Origin: Salinicoccus kekensis
GTDB taxonomy: Bacteria; Bacillota; Bacilli; Staphylococcales; Salinicoccaceae
Reading direction: 5' to 3'
Length of the DNA: 34,634 bases
NCBI RefSeq assembly: GCF_900220995.1
Contig: NZ_OBQF01000009.1
Location: 1 to 34,634 of the forward strand
Notes under the pieces: model-generated
The model's database searches: none
The model's input: the letters and a program-made list of their open reading frames with translations, nothing else
What the model was told of the DNA's origin: nothing
Made by a program: the position numbers and the translations under genes
Shown here: piece by piece, positions 15,850-23,891 of the stretch
How positions within the stretch are numbered: the first letter of the stretch is position 1
How the letters are laid out: each line of letters opens with the position of its first letter

Positions 15850-15912
15850 GACTTCCACTCCTCTACTGGTTTGTTGAATATCCACATTTAAATATATCAT
15901 AAACGCAGCAGA

Positions 15913-16698
15913 TTATTTATCGGAAATTGAAAGCCAGGGGCGTTTATTTTCCCAGTGGACTTTGACCGGGATTTTATAGATGTCGCTTAAGTTCGCAGAA
16001 GTCAGGACATCTTCTTTCCTGCCGCCGGTCACCACTTCCCCGTCCTTCATAAGGAGCACGTGTGTGATTACATCCGTGATCTCCTCGATATGATGTGTCA
16101 CATAGATCAGGTGGCTGCTCCTGTCCCTGATGCTCTGTGTGATGCTGAGGACATCTTCACGCGAGAGTATGTCGAGGCCCGAACACGGTTCATCCAGGAT
16201 CAAGAGATCCGGGTCCGCCATAAGCGCCCGCCCGATGATCGTCCGCCGCTTCTCACCCTGTGAGAGTGTCCGGAACACCTGACCCTTCAAATAATCCAGA
16301 CGCAGGTCGTTCATGATGCCTTCAGCTTTTTCACGGTCCGCACCGGTCACTTCCTGATAGATGCCGAACGATGAGAACTTCCCGCTGAGTACGATATCCT
16401 CGACCAGCTGGTTGTTCAATGTCACATCAAAGCGCTCCAATGCCGTGGAAACGACACCGATCTTTTTCCGCATCTCCGGTATGCTCGCCTTGCCGAAAGT
16501 CGTATCGAGCACGGTGACGCTGCCCTTCGTCGGATAATTATATCCTGTGACGATATTCAAAAGCGACGTCTTCCCCGAGCCGTTCAGCCCGAGCACCGCC
16601 CAGTGCTCCCCCCGGTCCACAGACCAGCTGACATCCTTTAAGATCTCCTGGCCTGATTTGATCCACTTCACATTTTGTATGTCGATGATTTTATCCAA
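15913..16698 (-). CDS. ABC transporter ATP-binding protein, YlmA-like
   Basis: This is a single 261-residue nucleotide-binding subunit with Walker A GLNGSGKTS (about residues 37-45), the signature LSQGEKRR, Walker B LLILDEPCSGLD, and switch His in YVTHHIEEI. The pattern resembles YlmA/ModF-type stand-alone ATPases. No permease gene is adjacent, so its partner is encoded elsewhere or it works without one. The start is TTG at 16698, nine bases after GGAG. The surface-protein gene follows within about 65 bp and is probably cotranscribed. The substrate is unknown. Confidence 0.9.
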   Translation of the reverse strand: MDKIIDIQNVKWIKSGQEILKDVSWSVDRGEHWAVLGLNGSGKTSLLNIVTGYNYPTKGSVTVLDTTFGKASIPEMRKKIGVVSTALERFDVTLNNQLVEDIVLSGKFSSFGIYQEVTGADREKAEGIMNDLRLDYLKGQVFRTLSQGEKRRTIIGRALMADPDLLILDEPCSGLDILSREDVLSITQSIRDRSSHLIYVTHHIEEITDVITHVLLMKDGEVVTGGRKEDVLTSANLSDIYKIPVKVHWENKRPWLSISDK

Positions 16699-16724
16699 TA
16701 TGTATCACTCCAATTTGATGATTA

Positions 16725-16753
16725 CCTATATCATAATCAATTTTGGGTGTAAA
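16725..16753 (-). promoter_or_regulatory. Promoter of the ABC ATPase / surface protein unit
   Basis: Minus strand: -35 TTTACA (16748-16753), 17-nt spacer, -10 TATAGG (16725-16730) with an upstream TG. The -35 overlaps the T-run of the preceding terminator. Confidence 0.6.
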
Positions 16754-16779
16754 AAGAAGACAGGACAAGCCCTGTCTTC
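16751..16779 (-). terminator. Terminator after the disulfide reductase gene and its small downstream ORF
   Basis: A perfect 9-bp stem GAAGACAGG/CCTGTCTTC with a 6-nt loop is followed by TTTTT on the minus strand. Confidence 0.88.
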
Positions 16780-16930
16780 AAATTATTCTAAATTTTATGT
16801 GTTTATTATTCAACCGGTTCATAATATTTAATAATTGAGCGCCTCCGGCTGAATCTTGATCTACGCTCATCAATATATCGTCACTGGAGATATATTTAGA
16901 CAAGCCGCATTCCAAAAGCACTTTATACAT
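16778..16930 (-). CDS. Possible small protein (50 residues) overlapping the end of the disulfide reductase gene
   Basis: A reading frame starts at an ATG (16928-16930) that overlaps the last eight bases of the reductase gene and ends in a TGA inside the first arm of the terminator. It would encode a 50-residue polar protein starting MYKVLLECGLSKYISSDD and ending NNKHIKFRII. The tight fit between the reductase stop and the terminator favours a real gene coupled to its neighbour; against it, no clear Shine-Dalgarno site is visible. I do not recognise the product. Confidence 0.4.
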   Translation of the reverse strand: MYKVLLECGLSKYISSDDILMSVDQDSAGGAQLLNIMNRLNNKHIKFRII

Positions 16931-18242
16931 CAAATAAATTATTGAACGACTCTGCCATCGTCGGATGCGTATAAATATTATTTTTCAGCGCAGTCGCGGT
17001 GATATCATGGTCGATGGCGAGTTTCACGATATTGATGATTTCCTCAGAGTGCCTGCCGTAGAGGCTTGCACCGAGTATTTTATCGGTCTCTTTGTCCACC
17101 ACGGCTTTGAAGACGCCCCGCTCATCGTCATCCACTTTATGGCGCGGTATCTCCTTGACCGGAAGTTTGCCTTCGGCCACTTCGTGCCCTTTCTTCTTCG
17201 CCTGTGAAGCGGTCATGCCGACCCTCGAGAACGGCGGGTCGATATAGACGGTGTAAGGCACCGCCCCTCGGTTTTCAGTCGTCCTTCCGCCGTCACCTTT
17301 CAGCTGGTCGTAGACGATCCTGAAGTCATCATGGGAGATATAAGTGAACTGCATGCCGCCTTTGACATCGCCGAGCGCAAAGATATTATCTGCAGTCGTG
17401 CGGAGGTGCTCATCCACTTTGACCGCGCCGTCCTCATCCAGTTCCACATCCGTATTTTCAAGCCCCAGTCCTTCAGTGTTCGGATTCCGCCCGGTCGCAA
17501 TGAGCATGGCATCTGCCTTGAATGTGCCGTTATCCGTCTCGGCAACCACACTCTCCCCGTCATTATAGACTTTAGATGTTTCCGTATCACTCACGAATTC
17601 GATGCCCGCTCCAACCATATCTTCATAAACGGCCGTCCCGATATCTTTATCTTCCTTGATCAGAACATGCGGGGACCTGTCGATGACCGTCATTTTTGTG
17701 CCGAGTGTGGTGAATAAAGAAATGAACTCCAATGCCACATAGCCCGCACCGAGCACGATGAGGGAATCCGGCTGGTCATCAAGCTCCATGATGCCTTCGG
17801 AATCAAAGATGTTATTTGTGGTGTCGATGCCTTCAATGTCCGGTATGTTGCTTTTCGCCCCGGTGTTGATGACGACCTTTTCCGCAGTGAGTTCATCTAT
17901 GACCTGATCGTTCTCCACTATTTCAACCGTTTTATTATCCTTGAAGCGTGCAGTGTTCGTATATATGTCCACATTTTCGTTGTCTTCCAGTTTTTTACGA
18001 TTTTTCTCATTCAAATCGTTGACCACATTGGTTTTCCGGCTCATTGCCTCCCTGAAATTCCGGCCGCGTCCCGCTTCTTCAATCAAGGTTTTTGAAGGGA
18101 TGCAGGCCGTGTTGATGCATGAGCCCCCGTACATTTTAGGGCTTTTCTCTATAAGTGCAACCTTTTGACCGTCTTCACCGAGGGCCCCTGCGAGTGTCTT
18201 GCCGCCTTTACCGAAACCGATGATGATGATATCGTAGTTCAT
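16923..18242 (-). CDS. FAD-dependent pyridine nucleotide-disulfide oxidoreductase (RclA/MerA-like, possible hypothiocyanous acid reductase)
   Basis: This 439-residue flavoprotein has the N-terminal FAD site IIIIGFGKGGKTLAGAL, a redox disulfide in GGSCINTACIPSKT (Cys near 43 and 48), an NAD(P)H Rossmann motif VLGAGYVALEF, a second FAD motif NIFALGDVKGG, and a C-terminal dimerisation domain with the HPTMAE motif. The CINTACIPSK form with a four-residue gap and the short overall length match the RclA/S. aureus MerA group, which reduces hypothiocyanous acid or handles reactive chlorine, rather than lipoamide or mercuric reductase. GGAGG lies seven bases before the ATG. It is followed by a small overlapping ORF. 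Substrate assignment is by resemblance only. Confidence 0.85.
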   Translation of the reverse strand: MNYDIIIIGFGKGGKTLAGALGEDGQKVALIEKSPKMYGGSCINTACIPSKTLIEEAGRGRNFREAMSRKTNVVNDLNEKNRKKLEDNENVDIYTNTARFKDNKTVEIVENDQVIDELTAEKVVINTGAKSNIPDIEGIDTTNNIFDSEGIMELDDQPDSLIVLGAGYVALEFISLFTTLGTKMTVIDRSPHVLIKEDKDIGTAVYEDMVGAGIEFVSDTETSKVYNDGESVVAETDNGTFKADAMLIATGRNPNTEGLGLENTDVELDEDGAVKVDEHLRTTADNIFALGDVKGGMQFTYISHDDFRIVYDQLKGDGGRTTENRGAVPYTVYIDPPFSRVGMTASQAKKKGHEVAEGKLPVKEIPRHKVDDDERGVFKAVVDKETDKILGASLYGRHSEEIINIVKLAIDHDITATALKNNIYTHPTMAESFNNLFDV

Positions 18243-18315
18243 TTAAAACCCTCCCGTAATATTCAATACTATATATATTCCCGGTATGGATGAATTGAAA
18301 CGATATGTACATTCC

Positions 18316-18963
18316 CTACGGCCAGAGCAGCATCTTTTTCCACCCGTCATCCACTCTCTCATATTTGAGGCGGGTATGGACGAGGTCTTTACGCGCCTGG
18401 AAGAATTCCATTTCCGACGGAATCACTTTATATAATGTCCAGGTCTTGAAGGCTTCCGGGTTTTCTTTCACCTGCCTCGCGGCTTCCCGCATTTCCCGTT
18501 CCAGCTCCTCCATGCTTCCAAGCTCAAAGCTCTGCTTTGCGGTCAACGACAAGGCTTTGGAAGCCGGGTTCCGCCGGATGAAGTCATTCCTGTTCAATTC
18601 CTCAGGTGCCGCCTCCGCATGCCCTGTGATGCGAATCTGCCTGCCGACCTCGCGCCAGTAGAACGTCATCGCAACATTTTTGTTTTTTTGCATATCCTGT
18701 CCCTTGCGGCTTTCAGCATTTGAACCGATGATGAAACCATCAGCCTCCATATCGCGCAGATTGACGATCCGCGAGCTTGGCGCTCCCTCCCCGTCCACCG
18801 TACTGAACATGAATGCACTCGGCTCAACGACTCCTGTCTCCACCGCGTGTTCAAACCATTCATAAAAAGTCTCGAATGGATCGTCCGGTGCTGTCTCCGC
18901 CTTAAAGTCAGGATAGTCGCCTGACAAAGCAGGACTTTTATATATCAGTTTTTTAATGTCCAT
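18316..18963 (-). CDS. pdxH: Pyridoxamine 5'-phosphate oxidase family protein
   Basis: PdxH oxidises pyridoxamine or pyridoxine 5'-phosphate to pyridoxal phosphate using FMN. The 215-residue protein has the FMN-binding SRIVNLRDMEADGFIIGSN and the segment FYWREVGRQIRITGHAE, then the C-terminal FFQARKDLVHTRLKYER followed by W and a final LLWP, all characteristic. AAAGGAG lies six bases before the ATG. Many Staphylococcaceae make PLP through PdxS/PdxT and lack this enzyme, so a salvage role is likely. A PhzG-like relative is a less likely alternative. Confidence 0.88.
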   Translation of the reverse strand: MDIKKLIYKSPALSGDYPDFKAETAPDDPFETFYEWFEHAVETGVVEPSAFMFSTVDGEGAPSSRIVNLRDMEADGFIIGSNAESRKGQDMQKNKNVAMTFYWREVGRQIRITGHAEAAPEELNRNDFIRRNPASKALSLTAKQSFELGSMEELEREMREAARQVKENPEAFKTWTLYKVIPSEMEFFQARKDLVHTRLKYERVDDGWKKMLLWP

Positions 18964-18983
18964 AATAAACTCCTTTCCAATAT

Positions 18984-19013
18984 ATAATACCTTTTAAAAT
19001 ACGGATGTGTCAG
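18984..19013 (-). promoter_or_regulatory. pdxH promoter
   Basis: Minus strand: -35 CTGACA (19008-19013), 18-nt spacer, -10 TATTAT (18984-18989), about 20 bases before the ATG. Confidence 0.55.
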
Positions 19014-19021
19014 CCGGCAAT

Positions 19022-19056
19022 AAAAAACACTGCGCATTATTAGTTTGCACAGTGTT
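19022..19056 (-). terminator. Terminator after the GntR/FCD regulator gene
   Basis: On the minus strand AACACTG-t-GC pairs with GC-g-CAGTGTT around an 11-nt loop, followed by TTTTATT. It starts about 10 bases after the stop codon. Confidence 0.78.
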
Positions 19057-19065
19057 CAATCGTTT

Positions 19066-19701
19066 TTATATCATGCTTTTCCCCCTGCAGCAGTATTCGC
19101 ATGCCTCTTCGAGGTGCCTTCGGAGCAGTTCGGACGCACGCCTCACATCACCGTCCTCCAGTGCTTCGACCAGCCGGGTATGCTGGCTGATGATTTCATC
19201 CTGATGATTGATCGTCACTTCACTTGTGATGTCCACCAGCGTACGGAACACATTCCGCTGCGTATTCCAAAGATGCATCAGCGTTTCATTGCCTGACATC
19301 TTTACAAGAAGATAGTGGAAGGACAAATCCGTTTCTATATCACGTGTCTCAAAATCACTTGCGTCTTCCATCATACGGATATAATCATATAAGTGGCTTT
19401 TATATTTTTCAAACAACTCCTGGTCCATCCGGTTGACGGCGTGCGTTTCCAATAAAATGCGGGCGTCGTACAAATCCCGGATGCCTTTGATGTCGTAGCC
19501 GACGGCCACCGTCCTCCCATTCGAACGTTTCTCGGCCATCCTTTCGGTAGTCAATATCATCAATGCGTCCCGGATGGGGCCGCGACTCACATCATATCGC
19601 TTGGCCAGCGTCACCTCCCCGAGTCCTTCCCCCCGTTCATATTTTCCAAGGACGATTTCCTTTCTCAATTGATCCGCTATTTCTGTGGCATTATACTGCA
19701 T
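19066..19701 (-). CDS. GntR family transcriptional regulator, FadR/FCD subgroup
   Basis: This 211-residue repressor-like protein has an N-terminal winged helix (ATEIADQLRKEIVLGKY, LAKRYDVSRGPIRDALMIL, residues about 4-50) and an all-helical FCD ligand domain. Possible metal ligands typical of FCD are Asp/His in ETDLSFHYLLV, His in SQHTRLVEALEDGD and His in LRRHLEEAC. AGGGGTG precedes the ATG. A well-formed promoter lies just upstream. FCD regulators usually respond to organic acids or sugar acids; the target and effector are not evident from the neighbours. Confidence 0.9.
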   Translation of the reverse strand: MQYNATEIADQLRKEIVLGKYERGEGLGEVTLAKRYDVSRGPIRDALMILTTERMAEKRSNGRTVAVGYDIKGIRDLYDARILLETHAVNRMDQELFEKYKSHLYDYIRMMEDASDFETRDIETDLSFHYLLVKMSGNETLMHLWNTQRNVFRTLVDITSEVTINHQDEIISQHTRLVEALEDGDVRRASELLRRHLEEACEYCCRGKSMI

Positions 19702-19746
19702 GAACTCACCCCTTTGAGTTTTCAGAATTGTTCAATTTATATTATA

Positions 19747-19775
19747 AGTTTAGAAAACACCGGCTGGTTTGTCAA
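19747..19775 (-). promoter_or_regulatory. Promoter of the GntR/FCD regulator gene
   Basis: Minus strand: perfect -35 TTGACA (19770-19775), 17-nt spacer, -10 TAAACT (19747-19752). A TATAAT a few bases downstream is too far from the -35. Confidence 0.6.
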
Positions 19776-19788
19776 TCTGCCCTTAAAT

Positions 19789-20592
19789 TCACTCAAGTCT
19801 TAAATCACCTGTTTTCACAAAAACATACTCTGCATGGAATTCATAAGGCTGGAGATGGACTGCCGAATAGCCTGCTGTAAAGAGTGACCCGAACTTCTCC
19901 CGCGTCTTCATCCGCCAGTCCAGTGCGAGGCCCGGATCATCCGCTTTCAGCTGTTGGAATTCTTTCGGCACTGCAAGGGTATAGGCAGGCGCATCCAGGT
20001 CCCCAACTTCCCCTTCAGTGTATACAGGAAGGCCGCTTCCATTCTCCCCGACAGCATTCAAAGGCACTGCATCACCCGGAATCCGCATATCCCGCTCCCT
20101 GACATGAGCGCTGTCGAGATGCCAGTCCACCTCGAAGCGGTCGGAAGGGAGCCCTTTATTGATGCCGTCCTTCATTTCACCATAGCAGTTTTCAATATAT
20201 GTATTACAGATACCGTTCAATTTGGTGAGGTTCAAGTAGGCATTCCTAGTCTCAAGCGGATCAAACGTCCATCGGATGAGATCGTAGCCTTTTTCGAGCG
20301 CAATCTCCCGCTGCCGCCATTTCAGCTGCTCGCCGATCTTCCGGGAACGGTGCGCCGGCCTGATGGCGAGCATATGCGAGCACAAAAATGTCTTCCCATC
20401 CTTAAATCCGGCAAACCCGTAACCGAACCCGACGATGTCACCTTCCTCGAAAGCCCCGAGCATGATGCCGCCGTTTTTGACGGCGGTATACGTCTGATGC
20501 AGAGGCACCGGCACCTGCTCCCATATCTGCTGTTCTATATCCTGCACCATGGCCAGCTCACCCATGGTCTTCAATTCTTTGATCACTGCCAT
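19789..20592 (-). CDS. GNAT-like N-acetyltransferase (COG3375-like)
   Basis: This 267-residue protein has a GNAT core in its N-terminal half: GDIVGFGYGFAGF, then HMLAIRPAHRSRKIGEQLKWRQREIALEKG, which is the acetyl-CoA-binding V/I-x-P-x-x-R-x-x-x-x-G region. It goes on through WTFDPLETRNAYLNLTKLNGI to a C-terminal half with no clear domain. The RWTFDPLETRNAYLN motif is typical of a family of predicted acetyltransferases of unknown substrate. An upstream ATG at 20619 precedes the ribosome binding site; GGGGGAG lies eight bases before the ATG at 20592. It is upstream of the GntR gene but the latter has its own promoter. Confidence 0.82.
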   Translation of the reverse strand: MAVIKELKTMGELAMVQDIEQQIWEQVPVPLHQTYTAVKNGGIMLGAFEEGDIVGFGYGFAGFKDGKTFLCSHMLAIRPAHRSRKIGEQLKWRQREIALEKGYDLIRWTFDPLETRNAYLNLTKLNGICNTYIENCYGEMKDGINKGLPSDRFEVDWHLDSAHVRERDMRIPGDAVPLNAVGENGSGLPVYTEGEVGDLDAPAYTLAVPKEFQQLKADDPGLALDWRMKTREKFGSLFTAGYSAVHLQPYEFHAEYVFVKTGDLRLE

Positions 20593-20678
20593 GCCGTCGA
20601 CTCCCCCACTATAATTCATTCTGACTTTTCACTTACTATAATACGTAATCCGCCCCAGCACAATAAACACCGCGGTTA

Positions 20679-20711
20679 AAAAATAAAAAACACCCCGGAA
20701 ATCATTCCCGG
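20679..20711 (-). terminator. Terminator after the paralogous membrane-protein pair
   Basis: On the minus strand CCGGGAA pairs with TTTCCGG (one G-T pair) around a 3-nt loop, followed by GGTGTTTTTTATTTTTT. Confidence 0.7.
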
Positions 20712-20741
20712 AGCGGTTCAGTACATTTATTCTAATTATAC

Positions 20742-21833
20742 TCATAAATCACTCGACGATCTGTACTGTTCACGGTAACGCTGACGGTAGCCGTATGTGC
20801 TTTTCTTGATCAGATCCTGATCCTGGACGCCGGCGCCGATTGCGCCCACCACTGTGGAGAGTGAGGCTGCAAACCATGCCACTTCGATATAGAACACGAT
20901 CGTGACTTCATCCGGGACGATATGATTGACCACGTACCCCGGCGGGAGCAGCACCAGTGCCGCTGTAAAGAACATCATATACAATACGGCAAAGTAAAAT
21001 AGTACGGAAATGAAAAGCGTCAGTGCCGTTGCACCATTATAAAGTTTGAGAATCCGCTTGTTCTCTTTCCCCCTGACACGTTCCCACAAATCATGGGAAA
21101 TGATGATCCATAAAGCCATCGCAGAGACCGCAAGCAGCGATACCGCAGCCATCCGGCCAAGCGGAAAGAGGTTGCTCAAATTCCACATCGTTGAAAACAA
21201 CATACTGAAAGTGCCGGTCGCAAAGGCCAGAGCCACGACCGAGCTCAGGCTCCGCATCATATTGAACGGGTTGTTCGCCCAGGACATGCCGGCGATGAGG
21301 CGCAGCCGCCCGCGCCAGCTGTCTTTGATGTAGTAAACCGAATGGTTGGCATCCGTTTCATCGAGAAAAACCTCTTCATAAAATACCCGGCTTGTCTTCA
21401 AGTAATTGTTGAACGTTGCCGTCAGTTCTTCCCGACCCGCATTTTCGCGGACATTCCTGATGATGGAAACAATCGTTTTGAGTACGCTCTGCTTGATCGG
21501 CGGCCAGCCGAAGGCCGGCAGCGAAATGAGACCGACCCCGGTCTCATTGTTGATATCGACCGTAGTAACCATCTCTCCGTGATAGACAGGCAGGTCAGTG
21601 ATGAAAAGCGTATGGTCCCAGTCATACTTCTCCCGATACTCGTCGGTCTTCTCATAGAGTTCCTCGATCAGCTCCGCATAGCCGGTGAGGGGGTCCACAT
21701 GTGTGCTGACCTCCCATTCGATGTCTTCATCCAGTTCCCGGCCGAGCATGTCCGGCAGCTCTGCTTTAATCTGTTTCGCAAGACGATCCGGCGCCCCGGG
21801 AGCTGCAACAATGCCGATATGTTTTTCCGTCAT
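20742..21833 (-). CDS. Membrane protein of unknown function, paralogue B of a tandem pair
   Basis: This 363-residue protein has a soluble N-terminal part of about 185 residues that starts KHIGIVAAPGAPDRLAKQI and contains YDWDHTLFITDLPVY and VGLISLPAFGWPP, followed by about five hydrophobic segments (around SSVVALAFATGTFSMLF, AAVSLLAVSAMALWIII, two more, and VAWFAASLSTVVGAIGAG) and a charged tail with TYGYRQRYREQY. It shares this whole plan with the upstream gene. The reading frame is open to 21950, but GGAGGAG lies seven bases before the ATG at 21833, one base after the upstream stop. The N-terminal fold looks Rossmann-like. I do not recognise a named family. Confidence 0.85.
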   Translation of the reverse strand: MTEKHIGIVAAPGAPDRLAKQIKAELPDMLGRELDEDIEWEVSTHVDPLTGYAELIEELYEKTDEYREKYDWDHTLFITDLPVYHGEMVTTVDINNETGVGLISLPAFGWPPIKQSVLKTIVSIIRNVRENAGREELTATFNNYLKTSRVFYEEVFLDETDANHSVYYIKDSWRGRLRLIAGMSWANNPFNMMRSLSSVVALAFATGTFSMLFSTMWNLSNLFPLGRMAAVSLLAVSAMALWIIISHDLWERVRGKENKRILKLYNGATALTLFISVLFYFAVLYMMFFTAALVLLPPGYVVNHIVPDEVTIVFYIEVAWFAASLSTVVGAIGAGVQDQDLIKKSTYGYRQRYREQYRSSSDL

Positions 21834-21834
21834 A

Positions 21835-23052
21835 TCATTTCTCCTCCTCCGCTTCGTCGTGTTCCTGTTTTTCGCCGGAATACGCTTCTTCCTCTTCATC
21901 CTTTTCATCATGTTCCTGCTTTTCACCGGATTCATCAGTTTCCTCGTCATCCGCGTTTGATTCCTCTTCTTTTTCCTCTTCCAGCTGCCTGTATCTGTAC
22001 CATTGCCTGTAGGAATATGTGATGTTCCGGATCTTGTCCTCCTCTTCCACCGTTGAACCGAATGCGCCAGCCATGATTCCGGCAGAGGTCGCGAACCATA
22101 TCAGATCCAGGTAGTCATGCCATTCCACATTCACTTCAACATTCGGATCCGTCCATGTTTCAAAGAGCCCCATCGGGACAAAGGTGAGGATGGAAACCGT
22201 GAGCAGCAGACTGACCACGGCATAACTCACCACTGTCAGGACCAGGAGGGTCAGCAGGGTCGTGAAGTTGTAAAGGCGCCTGTATGCAGGCTGGTTCCGC
22301 GATGACCGCATCTCCCACAGGTTATGGGCATAAATCAGCCATCCGACCATTCCCGCCACAGCAATCACCATCAGCAGAATCAGACGCCATGCCGAGTAAT
22401 CGAGGCTGAGTTCCCAGGGTGTCCGGAATATCGATATGTAGGTCCCGGTCGCAAATGCCAATGCCACAATCGTCCTGAAATTACGGAACTCCGTCAGCGG
22501 TTCATTCAGGGAGGTCATGCCCCCGGTGAGCCGGATCCAGCCGCCGACCGTCGATTTGAGTATATAGCGGCGTCTCTCGTCCTCCTCATCTATCGACTTG
22601 ACCGAGGCGATCCGGTTTATGAAATCCGGCTGGACGTCCTCCGTATCCTCTTCCGATCCTTTGCCATACAATATTTCCATGTGGTGGATTAGGAGGGTTT
22701 CGAGCTTTTTTTTATTCCTGAAGACCCCGATCGCAGGGACGGAAATCAATGAAAGCTTCCTGTCGTAATCGAATTCGGAGAGGACGACTTTCTTGTTCGA
22801 TATGCTCGGAAGGTCGGTGACGGCGATCGCCATATCCCACTCATTCTCTCTCTGGATAGAACCCAGCCTGTCGAAAATCTCATTGATATATTCAGCTGAG
22901 CTTGCCAGGGGATCCGTCTTAAAATCGATGTCCCAGTTGATATCCTCCTCCATAGAGGGGCCGTCCAATTCTCTTAAGCTGTCCATGATATCCTTCAGGA
23001 ACTTCTCGGGCAGTCCGGGCGCCGAAACCACACCGACAACCATTTTCTTCAT
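21835..23052 (-). CDS. Membrane protein of unknown function, paralogue A of a tandem pair
   Basis: This 405-residue protein is homologous to its downstream neighbour. It begins KMVVGVVSAPGLPEKFLKDI, has WDMAIAVTDLPSIS and LSLISVPAIGVF in the soluble half, then membrane segments around TIVALAFATGTYISIF, LILLMVIAVAGMVGWLIYA, a long hydrophobic pair and DLIWFATSAGIMAGAFGS, and a conserved TYSYRQWYRYRQ. The C-terminal tail (about 50 residues) is extremely acidic and contains a near-repeat of SGEKQEHDE. GGTGG lies six bases before the ATG. The downstream paralogue starts one base after its stop, so they are made together and may form a hetero-oligomer. Function unknown. Confidence 0.85.
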   Translation of the reverse strand: MKKMVVGVVSAPGLPEKFLKDIMDSLRELDGPSMEEDINWDIDFKTDPLASSAEYINEIFDRLGSIQRENEWDMAIAVTDLPSISNKKVVLSEFDYDRKLSLISVPAIGVFRNKKKLETLLIHHMEILYGKGSEEDTEDVQPDFINRIASVKSIDEEDERRRYILKSTVGGWIRLTGGMTSLNEPLTEFRNFRTIVALAFATGTYISIFRTPWELSLDYSAWRLILLMVIAVAGMVGWLIYAHNLWEMRSSRNQPAYRRLYNFTTLLTLLVLTVVSYAVVSLLLTVSILTFVPMGLFETWTDPNVEVNVEWHDYLDLIWFATSAGIMAGAFGSTVEEEDKIRNITYSYRQWYRYRQLEEEKEEESNADDEETDESGEKQEHDEKDEEEEAYSGEKQEHDEAEEEK

Positions 23053-23222
23053 TGTTTTCCACCGCCTTCATCTCTACTTCCGTTTCTCCCCGGATGCATA
23101 TCTATACCCGTTTAAATCTGAAACATTCCCGTCATCCACTCATCCGCGGCGAGCTTTGCATCTCCAGTCCCATAACCACTTCTCCGCTTCATTCATGCTC
23201 TTAAAACCGTACCCCTGTCCAT

Positions 23223-23260
23223 AAAAAATAACCATCACTTTTATTTTAAAGTGATGGTTA
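23223..23260 (-). terminator. Terminator after the GlcG/HbpS-like gene
   Basis: On the minus strand TAACCATCACTTT pairs with AAAGTGATGGTTA around a short loop, followed by TTTTTTAT. Confidence 0.85.
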
Positions 23261-23284
23261 TATGTTATCCATTTTTCTATAATC

Positions 23285-23698
23285 TTACTTATTGTCTTCA
23301 AAAGCTTTGACAGCCGCTTCAGCCACCTGTACATCCTGTGGCACCGAGCCGCCGCTCACGCCGACTGCACCGACGACTTTGCCGTCTTTCTCAAGCGGGA
23401 TACCGCCGCCGAATACGACGATGCGTCCCTGGTTCGTCGTGTTCAGGCCGAACAGTTCAGCTTTCGGCACTGTCGCCTCTTCAAGCGCTGATGTCGGCAT
23501 CTTCAATGCGACAGAAGTCCATGCCTTGTTCTGTGCAACGTCAAGGCTTGCGATCCATGCATCATCCATACGATGTGTCGCAATCAGGTTGCCCCCTGCG
23601 TCCACAATGGAAATCACCATTTGTACACCAATGTCCGATGATTCCTTTTCCGCGCTTTCAATCAGTTTCTTCGCCAGTTCCAAGTTCAATTCACTCAC
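23285..23698 (-). CDS. GlcG/HbpS family protein (DUF336, possible heme or cofactor binding)
   Basis: This 137-residue protein follows the family plan closely: helical start (LELAKKLIESAEKESSDIG), VQMVISIVDAGGNLIATHRMDDAWIASLDVAQNKAWTSV split over the first half, then GLNTTNQGRIVVFGGGIPLEKDGKVVGAVGVSGG and a final helix AEAAVKAFEDN. Members include HbpS, an extracellular heme-binding sensor, and GlcG/PduO-C-type proteins; this one has no signal peptide and is probably cytoplasmic. The start is GTG at 23698, seven bases after AGGAGG. It stands alone between its terminator and the divergent peptidase gene. Confidence 0.9.
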   Translation of the reverse strand: MSELNLELAKKLIESAEKESSDIGVQMVISIVDAGGNLIATHRMDDAWIASLDVAQNKAWTSVALKMPTSALEEATVPKAELFGLNTTNQGRIVVFGGGIPLEKDGKVVGAVGVSGGSVPQDVQVAEAAVKAFEDNK

Positions 23699-23858
23699 TA
23701 GATTACCTCCTGATTTTAATTAATGATTCATGTATTTATTTAAGATGTCGAATCGTGCTGCTGCCTTCAGTCTATCACAGTGTAAATTCATTGTGTAGGA
23801 ACCTGCATGAATATTCATTTTATTCCGTAATTTTCCCGTCCGCAAAAATTTTCTGTAG

Positions 23859-23864
23859 TATAAT
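23859..23864 (+). promoter_or_regulatory. -10 box of the M24 peptidase gene
   Basis: A perfect TATAAT lies 27 bases before the chosen ATG. No good -35 is seen 16-18 bases upstream, so only the -10 is reported. Confidence 0.4.
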
Positions 23865-23891
23865 AAAGTGAATACCACTAGGAGGAATATC

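Noticed and set aside
23140-23334. Minus-strand ORF of 64 codons with a Trp-rich C-terminus between the GlcG-like gene and the paralogue pair
   Set aside because: Its 5' part overlaps the end of the GlcG-like gene and it runs through that gene's terminator; no ribosome binding site for the later internal ATGs.
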